Part shown: positions 34,488-43,800 of the stretch, one piece after another | Numbering within the stretch: position 1 is the first letter of the stretch | How the letters are laid out: each line of letters starts with the position of its first letter | DNA from: Sphingobium sp. SYK-6 | GTDB taxonomy: Bacteria; Pseudomonadota; Alphaproteobacteria; Sphingomonadales; Sphingomonadaceae | Assembly: GCF_000283515.1 (NCBI RefSeq) | Contig: NC_015976.1 | Span: 930,001-994,000, forward strand | Direction of reading: 5' to 3' | Length of the DNA stretch: 64,000 bases | The notes under the pieces: generated by a model | The model's input: only the letters and a program-made list of their open reading frames with translations | Databases searched by the model: none | What the model was told of the DNA's origin: nothing | Made by a program: the position numbers and the translations under genes

Positions 34488-34928
34488 ATGACCGCTTTGC
34501 ACCGCAGAAGGGAGACGGTGCTTCATCCCCTTCACGCCATTCTGCTGAGCTTTCCCGTCGCCATGTTTTCCGGCGCGCTTCTCTCGGACCTTGCTTATCT
34601 GAAGACGGCGGAGATCCAGTGGTCCAATTTCTCCGCATGGCTGATCACGGGGGCGATGCTTGGCGGCACGGGCGCGCTTGTCTGGGCCGCGCTGTCCTTT
34701 GTCCTCGGCAAGCGGAGGGCGCCGGGACGCCCGCGCGCGCTTGGCTATCTGCTGATCCTCGCGGCCATGTGGATACTCGGCCTCATCAATGCCTTCCAGC
34801 ACAGCCGTGACGGCTGGAGCTCGGTGGGCGGCGCGGGTCTGGCGCTCTCCATTCTCTGCACGCTGCTGGCCCTGCTCGCGGCATGGATCGGCTTTGCCGG
34901 CATCCGCCGCAAGGAGGTGCTGGCATGA
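34488..34928 (+). CDS. DUF2231 membrane protein
   Basis: A 146-aa protein with four helices. The opening LHPLHAILLSFPVAMFSGALLSDL is the DUF2231 signature, with a paired histidine in the first helix. ATG 34488 follows GGAGG at about ten bases. The stop overlaps the next gene's start (ATGA), placing it first in a four-gene coupled operon with a PQQ-type dehydrogenase. Members of this family are sometimes thought to carry haem or electrons, but the function is unproven. Confidence 0.8.
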   Translation: MTALHRRRETVLHPLHAILLSFPVAMFSGALLSDLAYLKTAEIQWSNFSAWLITGAMLGGTGALVWAALSFVLGKRRAPGRPRALGYLLILAAMWILGLINAFQHSRDGWSSVGGAGLALSILCTLLALLAAWIGFAGIRRKEVLA

Positions 34929-36265
34929 CCCGGCTCATGAAGATGCGCGCGCTGCGCCGCCAGTCGGTCTCGCGCCCGGCCGTGGCCGGCCTGGCGCTCA
35001 GCCTCGCTCTGGCGGGATGTTCGGACGGTCCGTTGCCGCCGGAGCAGATCGGGTCCCGCCCGCATCTGCCCGAGCCTGCGGAGACGCTGGTCCCGCCCAT
35101 GAAGATCGCCTCGCCGACCGGCTGGGACGGCGGGAAGCCCCGTGCGCCGGCGGGCTTTACCGTCACGGCCCTCGCCACCGATCTCAAGGTGCCCCGCCAG
35201 ATGCTCGTGCTGCCCAATGGCGACCTGTTGGTGGCGGAGGGTCTGGGTGGCGGCGCCCCGGTGATGCGACCCAAGGATCTCATCGCCGGCATCATCAAGA
35301 GTCGCGGCAAGAGCGGCACCGAAGGCGGCGACCGCATCACCCTGTTGCGGGATGAGGATGGCGACGGCCGGGCGGACTTTCGCACCACGTTCATTTCCGG
35401 GCTGAACGCGCCTTATGGCCTCGCACTGGTGGATGGCAGCCTGTACGTCGCCAATCAGGATGCCCTGCTGCGCTTCCCTTATCAGGAAGGCCAGACGCGG
35501 ATCACCACGCCTGGCACGGAAGTCACCAAACTGCCCTCGCGGCTCAATCACCACTGGACCAAGGCACTGGTCGCCAGTGCCGATGGCACGAAGCTTTATG
35601 TGGGGATCGGCTCCAACAGCAATGTCGGCGAGCGGGGCATGGCGGTGGAAGAGGAACGCGCCGTCATCTGGGAAATCGACCGCGAGACCGGCGCCCGCCG
35701 CACCTATGTGACCGGCATTCGCAATCCCACCGCGCTGGCCATCGAGCCGCGCACCCGTGCCCTCTGGGCCGTGGTGAACGAGCGGGACGAGATCGGGGCC
35801 AATCTGGTGCCGGATTACCTCACCGCCGTGCGTCCGGGCGCTTTCTATGGCTGGCCGTACAGCTACTGGGGCCGGCACATCGATCCGCGCGTGCGGCCGC
35901 AGAAGCCGGAGCTGGTCGCCAGCGCGGTCACGCCGGATTATTCGCTGGGCTCCCATGTCGCGCCGCTGGGCCTTGCCTTCGTGCGCGGGCCGGGTTTCGC
36001 CGGCAGCTATGGGGAGGGTGCCTTCGTGGGGCAGCATGGCAGCTGGAACCGCCGGACGCTCGTCGGTTACAATGTCGTGTGGGTGCCGTTCTCGAACGGC
36101 CGGCCCGCCGGCCCGCCGCGTCCCTTCCTGACCGGCTTCATCGATGAGGATGGCAATGCGCGGGGACGGCCGGTCGGCGTCACTTATGATCCCGCGCGCC
36201 GGGCGCTGTTCGTCGCGGACGATCTCTCCAACACCATTTGGCGCGTCGCGCCGGCCACCCGATGA
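34925..36265 (+). CDS. PQQ-dependent sugar (sorbosone-type) dehydrogenase lipoprotein
   Basis: A 446-aa beta-propeller protein. The lipobox LALAGC predicts a lipid anchor at about residue 32, so it faces the periplasm. Propeller motifs include FTVTALATDLKVPRQMLVLPN, NAPYGLAL, NHHWTKALV, YVTGIRNPTALA and AFYGWPYSYWG, all typical of the PQQ-dependent sugar/sorbosone dehydrogenase family (PF22807-like/GSDH). Calcium and PQQ are the usual cofactors; the substrate is unknown. It is coupled to DUF2231 upstream and to a kinase-like gene downstream by ATGA overlaps, so its electrons could pass through the membrane partner (inference). Confidence 0.85.
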   Translation: MTRLMKMRALRRQSVSRPAVAGLALSLALAGCSDGPLPPEQIGSRPHLPEPAETLVPPMKIASPTGWDGGKPRAPAGFTVTALATDLKVPRQMLVLPNGDLLVAEGLGGGAPVMRPKDLIAGIIKSRGKSGTEGGDRITLLRDEDGDGRADFRTTFISGLNAPYGLALVDGSLYVANQDALLRFPYQEGQTRITTPGTEVTKLPSRLNHHWTKALVASADGTKLYVGIGSNSNVGERGMAVEEERAVIWEIDRETGARRTYVTGIRNPTALAIEPRTRALWAVVNERDEIGANLVPDYLTAVRPGAFYGWPYSYWGRHIDPRVRPQKPELVASAVTPDYSLGSHVAPLGLAFVRGPGFAGSYGEGAFVGQHGSWNRRTLVGYNVVWVPFSNGRPAGPPRPFLTGFIDEDGNARGRPVGVTYDPARRALFVADDLSNTIWRVAPATR

Positions 36266-37134
36266 AGCGCGCCCTGCTGGTCCATAATGACAATGCTGGC
36301 ACCGATCCGGTGCCACGCCATGTCATCGAGGCGTATCTGCGCCGCGCGGGCTACGAGAGCCGATATTGCTCGCATCTGGATGAGGAGCTCGAGGCCGCTC
36401 TCGAGGGGCCGTTCGACCTCATCGTCGCAGCGGGCGGCGATGGCACCGTGGCCGATGTGGTTTCGGCGCTGAAGGATCAGGATGTGCCGATCGGCATCCT
36501 GCCACTGGGCGGCGCCAACAATATCGCCGGCGCGCTCGGTGTCGACGGGGACTGGCGCACGATCCCCGAGCGCTGGTCGGCCGAGCGCTGGACGCTGCTC
36601 GACCGCTGCGAAGCGGATGGCCCATGGGGGCGCCGCAGGTTCGTGGAAGCCGTCGGCACGGGTGTGCTCACGGACGCCGTCGACGATGCGGAGGAGGCGC
36701 CCAGAACGGCCGCCGAGAAACGGGAGAACGGCCGTGCGGCCTTCCGCGCCGCGCTGTGCCGGGCCGAGCCGTTCGATTGCGCGATCGAAACGCCGGATAG
36801 GCGCTGGCAGGGCCAATGCCTGATGGTGGAGATCATGAACATTCCCTTTGTCGGGTCCACGCTGGCACTCGCGCCGGGTGCGCTCGCGGGTGATGGGCTG
36901 TTCGACATCGTCGTCGTGCAGCCGCACCAGCGCGACCTGCTGCACGAATGGGCCCTCGATCCCGATGCTGCTCCCTGCCCGCTGCCGGTCTGGCGCGCCA
37001 CCCGAGCCCGGCTGACCGTGCATGACCGGCCCTTCCGCCTCGATGACCGCTCACCCGATGCGACACTGTCTGGCAGCGTGGAGGTCCGCTTGCGCCGCCC
37101 GGTGAAGATCCTCCAGCCACGGGAGCTGACATGA
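36262..37134 (+). CDS. Diacylglycerol kinase catalytic-domain protein
   Basis: A 290-aa protein. The ATP-binding signature AAGGDGTVADVV (residues about 54-65) and LPLGGANNIAGALG match the DAGK_cat family, which phosphorylates diacylglycerol, sphingoid bases or related lipids. The C-terminal part (LAPGALAGDGLFDIVVV) is the usual second domain. ATG 36262 overlaps the dehydrogenase stop; its own stop overlaps the following phosphatase start. Which lipid or sugar alcohol it phosphorylates is unknown. Confidence 0.85.
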   Translation: MKRALLVHNDNAGTDPVPRHVIEAYLRRAGYESRYCSHLDEELEAALEGPFDLIVAAGGDGTVADVVSALKDQDVPIGILPLGGANNIAGALGVDGDWRTIPERWSAERWTLLDRCEADGPWGRRRFVEAVGTGVLTDAVDDAEEAPRTAAEKRENGRAAFRAALCRAEPFDCAIETPDRRWQGQCLMVEIMNIPFVGSTLALAPGALAGDGLFDIVVVQPHQRDLLHEWALDPDAAPCPLPVWRATRARLTVHDRPFRLDDRSPDATLSGSVEVRLRRPVKILQPRELT

Positions 37135-37985
37135 TGACCCGCGACAAGCACGAGAGCGCCCTGCTCGACGATGCCCTCCTGACCGACATCGAGGCGCTCG
37201 CCGTCGAGCTTGCCCAGCTGGGCGGCACCGAGATCCGCGCCGCGCTCGGTGGCATGCTGCGCGTGCGCTACAAGAGCAGCGAGGAGGATAGCGCGCATTT
37301 CCGCGATCCGGTGTCGGAAGTGGATGCCCATGTCGAAACCGTCATCCGCGAGCGGCTGGCGGTGCATTTCCCCGATCATGACATCATCGGGGAGGAAATG
37401 GATCATCGGCCGGGCCGTGGCCATGACTTCCTCTGGGCGGTCGACCCGATCGACGGCACCACCAATTTCATCAACGGCTTTCCGCTGTTCGCCTCCTCGG
37501 TGGGCGTCCTTTTCCGGGGACGGCCCATTGCCGGCGCGGTCTGGTGCAGCACCAGCCATGCCCTTGAGGCGGGCGTCTATCATGCCGCGGTCAACGGGCC
37601 GTTGCGGTTCAACGGCGCGACGCTGGACAGCCAGGTCAATCCGGACGTACGGCGCCGCCTGCGGGGCGTCCCCAGCGCGCCGTCCCGTCCGGCGCCGGAC
37701 TGGGACAGCCGCAAGACGGGATCGGCCGCTATCGAATGCGCTTTCGTCGCGGCCGGACTGCTCGAAATGGCATGGTTTGAACGGCCCAATATCTGGGATG
37801 TCGCTGCCGGCGCGGCCCTCGGCATCGCGGCCGGCAAGACCATGCTGGAGAAGCAGGGAGGCGACGCCTGGCAGCCCTTCAACGGGTTCCAGTCAGGCGA
37901 TCGGGAGCCCGGGCTCTGGGCCGCCCCGATGGCCATCGGAAGCCCGGAGGCGGTGGAGCGGTTCCTGCGCGACCCCGCCGGCTGA
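37131..37985 (+). CDS. Inositol-monophosphatase family phosphatase
   Basis: A 284-aa enzyme with metal-site motifs GEE (residues 87-89), DPIDGTTNF (105-113) and the C-terminal WDVAAGAALG. These are the signatures of the IMPase superfamily (inositol monophosphatase, CysQ, histidinol phosphatase types). A 35-residue insertion around 160-200 is unusual and makes the exact substrate hard to guess. ATG 37131 overlaps the kinase stop, so kinase and phosphatase are made together. Confidence 0.87.
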   Translation: MMTRDKHESALLDDALLTDIEALAVELAQLGGTEIRAALGGMLRVRYKSSEEDSAHFRDPVSEVDAHVETVIRERLAVHFPDHDIIGEEMDHRPGRGHDFLWAVDPIDGTTNFINGFPLFASSVGVLFRGRPIAGAVWCSTSHALEAGVYHAAVNGPLRFNGATLDSQVNPDVRRRLRGVPSAPSRPAPDWDSRKTGSAAIECAFVAAGLLEMAWFERPNIWDVAAGAALGIAAGKTMLEKQGGDAWQPFNGFQSGDREPGLWAAPMAIGSPEAVERFLRDPAG

Positions 37986-38020
37986 CGCGAGCGGGATGGC
38001 CCGGCCCCGGGGGGCAGGGG

Positions 38021-38671
38021 TCAGGATGGCGCCCGATCTGCCGTGCCGTTTTCCGATGCCGCCGTCGCCCGTGGCGGCACCAGAATGAGCGTACGCCCCT
38101 CCACGCGCCATGAGGCCAGCTTGGAGAGGAAATTCATGCCCAGCACGTCCATCGGGCCCAGAGCGGGCGAGATGACGACCTTGAGGCCCTGGGCTTGAAT
38201 GCCGCCGAGCTGGAGCTGCTCGACCGTCCCGGTGCGCGCTTCCACCGCGCCATTGGCCGTCCGCAGGATCACGGGCACCATGCTGGCGTCGCGCTGGACC
38301 GAAGTCAGATCGGCGGTCTGCGCCGAAACGGCGGTGATGGTGGCGCCACTGTCGATGAGCATGCGGCGCTCCACGCCGTTGATCCGCACATCGGCCCAGA
38401 AATGACCATCCCGCGCCATCGGGATATGGACTTCCTCGCCCTCTATCCGCTGCCCGTCGATCCCCATGCGATCGGTGAGGCGCGCGAGGTTGGGATCGAA
38501 GGGTGCATGCTGGAACAGCAGGAATAGGCAGAAAGCCAGGATCGCGAAGGAGAGGAGCGCGCGCAATATCCGCCCCACATAAGGAATGTTGAAAAGGATG
38601 ATGAGCAGCAGCGCCGCGCCCGCCGCATAAAGCGCGAGCTGCTGCCACTCGGGATCGGTGGTTATCGGCAT
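38021..38671 (-). CDS. TIGR02281-type retropepsin-like aspartic protease, membrane-anchored
   Basis: A 216-aa protein with two N-terminal helices (residues 12-30 and 36-54), then a clan AA protease domain: catalytic motif MLIDSGATITAVS and later VLGMNFLSKL, both characteristic of the single-domain alphaproteobacterial family. The catalytic domain is expected in the periplasm. It stands alone, convergent with the phosphatase gene and divergent from a DUF2171 gene. Natural substrates are unknown to me. Confidence 0.85.
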   Translation of the reverse strand: MPITTDPEWQQLALYAAGAALLLIILFNIPYVGRILRALLSFAILAFCLFLLFQHAPFDPNLARLTDRMGIDGQRIEGEEVHIPMARDGHFWADVRINGVERRMLIDSGATITAVSAQTADLTSVQRDASMVPVILRTANGAVEARTGTVEQLQLGGIQAQGLKVVISPALGPMDVLGMNFLSKLASWRVEGRTLILVPPRATAASENGTADRAPS

Positions 38672-38826
38672 GGCGCGCTGCTCCTGCCCGCCGGCCGCCG
38701 GTCGAGCCGCGGCTCATCCGCGCAGCCGGGCAGGGGGCGAGGCGAACCGCTGCGCGAGCGGGCATCCAATCCGCCGCCGGTGCGTTCGCAAGAGAGGCCC
38801 ATGACGATCATGAAAGGAGAGCAATC

Positions 38827-39090
38827 ATGGCTGATCTGAGTCAGGTGCGTGAGCATATGGACATCATCGGGGCGGACGGCGTGCACATCGGCACCGTCGA
38901 CAAGGTCGAGGGCGACCGGATCAAGATGACGAAGGCCGACAGCGGCTCGCATGGCAGCCACCATCATTATCTGTCGGGCGGGCTGGTTGCCGAGATCGAG
39001 GGCGATCAAGTCCGTCTCTCGGCGACGGGTGCTGCGGCGCTGCTGTTCGAGGAAGAAAAGGACGGTGAAGCGATCGCTGATCGAAACTGA
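38827..39090 (+). CDS. DUF2171 protein
   Basis: An 87-aa soluble protein starting behind AAAGGAG. The core MDIIGADGVHIGTVDKVEGDRIKM is the DUF2171 barrel-like motif, followed by a His-rich SHGSHHHYLS and a short second strand. Related proteins often occur near stress genes in Sphingomonadales. Function unknown. Confidence 0.8.
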   Translation: MADLSQVREHMDIIGADGVHIGTVDKVEGDRIKMTKADSGSHGSHHHYLSGGLVAEIEGDQVRLSATGAAALLFEEEKDGEAIADRN

Positions 39091-39134
39091 CGCGGTGCAG
39101 GTCGCAGCCGGTGAGGAGCGGGGGGCGCTGGCCC

Positions 39135-39512
39135 TCACGCCCCCTCGCCGGCGGCGGCCTGCTGGCGCATTTTCATGCGCGCGATGACAACCACGCCGAT
39201 GAGCGTGACCACCGGATTGCGGATCGCGAACCGGATCGCGCCATCCACGAGACGGGGCGTTGCAGCGGCCAGTGCCATCTTCGCGAGCGTGCCGGGCTGC
39301 TCGCTCCGCAGCGAGCGCATCACGGGCTCGGCGAGCGCGATCCCCGCCTCGCCGGTCGTGATGCAGGCCTGACCGACCGACCGGGCCACGGCGCGGGCCT
39401 TGGGCGCGACGGCGTCCGTCGACGATTTGCTCTTCGCAGGCGTCGAAAGCGCCTTGCCCGCCGGAGCCTTGCCCGCCGAATTCGCAGTGTGTGAAGCTGT
39501 GGAAGCCGCCAT
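39135..39512 (-). CDS. Basic small protein with one membrane segment
   Basis: A 125-aa protein with a perfect ribosome site (AAGGAG, seven bases before ATG 39512), which makes it a real gene although I know no family. Residues 1-50 are Ala/Lys/Ser-rich and disordered-looking; the central part is amphipathic; residues about 94-112 (AIRNPVVTLIGVVVIARM) form one hydrophobic helix; the end is short and charged. It converges with the DUF2171 gene. Confidence 0.6.
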   Translation of the reverse strand: MAASTASHTANSAGKAPAGKALSTPAKSKSSTDAVAPKARAVARSVGQACITTGEAGIALAEPVMRSLRSEQPGTLAKMALAAATPRLVDGAIRFAIRNPVVTLIGVVVIARMKMRQQAAAGEGA

Positions 39513-39587
39513 GTCGGATCTCCTTCGCGCGTGAACCTTTTGTCATGCCAACGCCCGGAAACCGGGCCTGTTCCCGTGCCGCGCCGT

Positions 39588-40676
39588 TCAGGATACGCGG
39601 CTGGCGCGATGCGCGGCCTCCCGCCGGCGCTTCTTCTCCATGAGCAGCCGGCTCGCCCGGTCGAGCGCGACACTGTCCGCCATCACCGCGCCCCGCTCGC
39701 CCATCGGGCGGTCCGGGCCGACAGTCGAGTCGACCATGGTCTGCCGCTCCATCTCGCTGTTCACTTCCGCGCCGATCAGCACCGCAAAGGCGGACACGAA
39801 CAGCCACATGAGAAAGATGACGACCGCCGCGAGCGAGCCATAAGTGGCGTTGTAGTTCGTGATGTTGGCGACATAGAAGCCGAAGCCCAGGGTGATCGCC
39901 AGCCAGAGCACCGTGGAGAGGACCGAGCCCACCGAGAGCCACCGCCATTTGGCGGCGCGCCGGTCCGGCGCGTAGCGAAAGAACACCGCGAAGGTCAGGC
40001 TGATGAGCGCGCCCGCGAACAGCCAGGTCAGCCCCTGGATGAGCAGGGCGGCAGCGCTACCGATATAAGGCGCGAGGAAATTGCGCGCATATGTGAACAG
40101 CGAGATCGCCACCGTGCCGATGATGGCGACCATGACCATGCCGAGCGTGATGGCGGCCGCGAGGCCGGTGGTGCGGATGAAGTTGCGCGTCTCATATTCC
40201 TCGTAGATCACGTTGAGCGCGGTGATCATCGCCGTGGCCGCGCGCATCGCGCCGTAAAGCGAAAAGAAGAGCGCGATGAAGAGGCCGAGGCCCTGCGCCG
40301 TCTTGCTGCTGGTGACGATCGCCAGCAGCTGTTCCTTCAGGATGGTCAGCACCTCGGGCGGCACGATGCCTTCGAGCAGCGTGATGTTGGCGGCGACGCT
40401 CTGCGGATCGCCGACCAGTCCGTACAGGAGGACGATCGACGCGATGAGCGGCACGAAGGCGAGAAAGGCATAGAAAGCCACGCCCGCGGCCAGGAGGCTG
40501 AGATTGTGGAAGCCGATCATCACGTAGATGCGCTTGACGATCGACCACCAGGCGGCGCGCGGAAGCTGCAGCGGGGATTCCCCCCGTGCGCCGGGCAGCG
40601 TATCGGCCAGCATCTCCGCGTCCTGGCGGGAGATCGGCTGGCCGTCCTCCGTGACTGGTCCCTCGCTCGGTGTCAT
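39588..40676 (-). CDS. YihY/BrkB family membrane protein
   Basis: A 362-aa protein with six helices. The motif GVAFYAFLAFVPLIASIVLLYG after the first helix and PYIGSAAALL, RWLSVGSVLSTVLWLAITLGF and YGSLAAVVIFLMWLFVSAFAVLIGAEVN are diagnostic of YihY/virulence factor BrkB (formerly 'RNase BN'). It is not an RNase. Its start ATG overlaps the stop of the small lipoprotein gene (ATGA), so it is the last member of the tamA-tamB-lipoprotein-yihY operon. Confidence 0.88.
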   Translation of the reverse strand: MTPSEGPVTEDGQPISRQDAEMLADTLPGARGESPLQLPRAAWWSIVKRIYVMIGFHNLSLLAAGVAFYAFLAFVPLIASIVLLYGLVGDPQSVAANITLLEGIVPPEVLTILKEQLLAIVTSSKTAQGLGLFIALFFSLYGAMRAATAMITALNVIYEEYETRNFIRTTGLAAAITLGMVMVAIIGTVAISLFTYARNFLAPYIGSAAALLIQGLTWLFAGALISLTFAVFFRYAPDRRAAKWRWLSVGSVLSTVLWLAITLGFGFYVANITNYNATYGSLAAVVIFLMWLFVSAFAVLIGAEVNSEMERQTMVDSTVGPDRPMGERGAVMADSVALDRASRLLMEKKRRREAAHRASRVS

Positions 40677-40894
40677 GGCTCAGCCTGATTGACCATGGTG
40701 TCGGGCGCATTCGGATCGGTGCGGAGCCGGCCGGCATGCGCGGAGGCGTTCATCTGCCGGCTCAGCTCCTCCTGGATGTTGCTCGCGGTCGTATCGATCG
40801 ACTGCGCCTGCTCGTTGTAGCGCTCGTCGAAGCTCTGGTCGCTGCCGCAGGCCACGAGCAGCATCGGGCAGCAAAGGACAAGGAAACGGCGCAT
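40673..40894 (-). CDS. Small lipoprotein in the tam operon
   Basis: A 73-aa lipoprotein: signal MRRFLVLCCPMLLVAC with the acylated cysteine at residue 16, then a short helical, acidic domain (FDERYNEQAQSIDTTASNIQ) and a polar C-terminus. It overlaps the tamB stop by one base (TGATG) and the yihY start by four. Its length and coupling suggest a periplasmic accessory of the TamA-TamB system, though I know of no named family. It is easily missed in automated annotation. Confidence 0.75.
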   Translation of the reverse strand: MRRFLVLCCPMLLVACGSDQSFDERYNEQAQSIDTTASNIQEELSRQMNASAHAGRLRTDPNAPDTMVNQAEP

Positions 40895-43800
40895 CAATAA
40901 TCCTTCCGATAGCGCAAGTTCACGCTTGATCCGCCGAAGCTGCCCATCGAGCTGAGCACCGAAAGGGCGCGGGACAAGCTGACTTCGAGCTGGGTAGCGG
41001 TATATCCCCGCGCGTCCGTCACGATCTCCACATAGATGTCGTTGCTGATATATTGCCCCACTGCGAGGGAAGTTCCCCGGCCGGTCTCCTCGTCCGCGCC
41101 GAGGATGCGCAGCCGGTCGATGCCGCTGGCGGATTGCAGCACGCCGAGCGGATTGAGCCCGCCGCCGCTGCCGCGCAGGCTGTTGAGCGAGGCGGCGAGC
41201 TGGACCGCCTGGATCGTGCTCAGTTCCCCGACCGAATTGCCGAACAGGATGCGGGCCATCAGTTCGTCCTGGGGGAGGCTGGGCGTCGAGCTGAACGCGA
41301 TCTGGGGGTCGCCGGCCGAGCCGGTGATGGTGATGTTGATCGTCACGTCCTCGACATCGCCGCTCGCCACGATGCGCAGTTCCGGATTGGTCATTTCGTC
41401 GCCGCTGAAGGTGAGGCGGCCTTCCTGAAGCTCGAACGAGCGGCCGGCAAAGCCGAGCGTGCCGCGCACGAGCCGGACGTCGCCGGTGATCCGCGGCGCG
41501 CCGCTGGTGCCGCCGACATGGATGTCCGCGCTCCATTCGGATTCGAGGCCCATGCCGCTCACGTAGATGCGGTTGTCCGCCCGGAGCCGCACGTCCAGCC
41601 GCCAGTCGGACGGGATGCTCTCCATCGGCTCGGGCGCGCCGCTGATCCGCTCGCGTCCGAGCGCCGGCTTGCGGCGCACGCCGGTGAGCGTGGGCACCTG
41701 CGCCGAACCCTGGCGGACGATGCGATAGCGCGTCTCGGGCAGCGCAATGCTCCCGCTGATCGTCGCCGGGGTGCCCGGGCCGTTGACCACGCGCAACTGC
41801 CCCGTCGTGCGGGCCTCCATGTCGGATCCGCTCGCGAGCTGGGCATTGTTCATGTCGATGCCGAGCTGGATGGGGAAGCCCTGGGCGGAACTGAGCGAGA
41901 CGAAGCCACTGGCGCTCACCGTGCCGTCGCCCGCATTGGCAGTGAGGCTCTCGACCTGCAGGCGGTCATTGGTGAAGCGGCCGCGTACCGCGAGCTGGGT
42001 CAGACGGGTGCCGAACTGCGTATTCTCATAGACGAGATTGTTCGCGCGCACGACGCCGGTGAGTTGCGGCGCGCTGACCCGTCCGGTGAAGTCGGCGGCA
42101 AGGCCGACTGCGCCGCGCAGGCTCTGGTCGGGCAGGGCCGCAAGCGAGAACAGCACGTCCGCCGGGCCGTTGTAGCGCACGCCGCCGGAGAGGGGCGCCG
42201 CCATGAGGCGCGTGGTCCAGCTGCCGGCGCCGGGGGGCAGGGGACGAAGATCGACCTGCAGGCGCCCGATCGCGGCGCCGCGCCGGCGGATGATGGCGCG
42301 GGCATTGCCGCCATCCGGCACCAGCCGGCCCACGAAGCTCATGTCGACCGGCTCGGACACCGCCGCAAGGCTCGTGCGGGTGAAATTGTCGATCCGCAGG
42401 CGCGCGTCCGCGCTCGGGAAGGCGCTGTCCGACGGTTGCGAGAAATCGACGCTCCCATTGGCCATGCCGCCAAGGCCGAGGCCGGGGGCGAACGGATTGG
42501 CGAGCGCCAGATTGACGTCCTGCAGGCGCGCCTGGAGGGACATGCCCGGGCCATAGCGGCCAGCCAGCCGCAGCGTGCCCTGTCCGATCGACAGCGCGGC
42601 GGGGCGAAGCGTGTATCCGCTGTCCTCCGGGACAATCCGCATGGCCTCGCGCGTCTTCACGTCGATGCCGTTGAGCCGCCCGTCGATCGCGACGCGCCAG
42701 AGCGCGGGATCGAAGCGCGTGTTGGCCGCGAGCCGGAAGGGGTAACGCGTGCGTCCTTCGACCAGCATCTTCGCCTGGCCGCTGCCGCCGCGATAATTCA
42801 CGTCGGCGCGGGCCCCGGCAATGCTGAGTTCGCCCATGCGGGCCCCGGCGAGCTGCATGGCCGCCACCACCTGCGGCTGGTCGGCGAGCAGGACGTCCGC
42901 ATTCACGAAGCCGCGTGCCAGGCTGACAGTGGCGTTGCCGGGCAGGCTCGCGTCGCGGGCACGCGCATTGACGAGCAGGCGCTGCGAGCCGCCCTGATCC
43001 GAGAGGTCCACCCGTCCGTTGAGGCCGGAGCCATTGGCGAGCAGCGTTCCCGCGAATGGGCCGGCGCGCGTCTGCGTGATCTGGCCGGTCAAGCCGATGC
43101 CGGCGAAATTGGTTCCCTGCCGCACGTCGATCGCCAGCGCGCCGCCGGTACGCACCGCCACGTCGGCCTTGAGCGGTCCATAATCGGTGACGCCTTGGGC
43201 ATCGACCAGATAGGTGCCGTCATTGCCGCGCACCGTCGCTTCCAGATCGGCAACGCCGATGCCGAGCCCCGGGCGCGGCGCGGCGAGGCGAACCACCGGC
43301 CGCGCGACCGAGCCCGTCACGTCCAGGCTCAAGGGGCCATATTGATCCGAACTGCCGCTCGCGGCGAAGCGCAGCGATCCGTCCGCCCCATAACGGCCCC
43401 GGCCGCCGGTGAGCCGGAATTGCGGGGCCGACACGTCCAGCCGGTCGAGGCTGGCCACGCCATTGCTGTCATAACCCACATTCGCGACAATGAGCGCGTT
43501 GCCGCCGAGGAACGTCTGCACGCTATCGTTCAGCAGCCGCGTGGAGCGGGCCGCGACGCGACCGCCGAGCCGGAAATAGCCATTGGCCCCGGTCTTGAGG
43601 TCCATGTCCGTCTGCAGGTTGAAGATGCCGACGCTTTCCACCCGGTAATCATTGACCCGGCCATTGAGCGCGCCGCTGTACAGCGCCTTGTCGAGATCCG
43701 CGACGATCACGGCGGTGGCATCGATCCGGTCCGAGCGCAGGCGGATATTGTCCGAGAGCAGCCGGGCATTCGCATAAGCGAGGTCGCCATCGAGCCGCAC

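Noticed and set aside
36238..36262. Earlier start for the diacylglycerol-kinase-like gene
   Set aside because: The ATG at 36262 overlaps the previous stop in the ATGA style used throughout the operon and begins the family's N-terminal strand.
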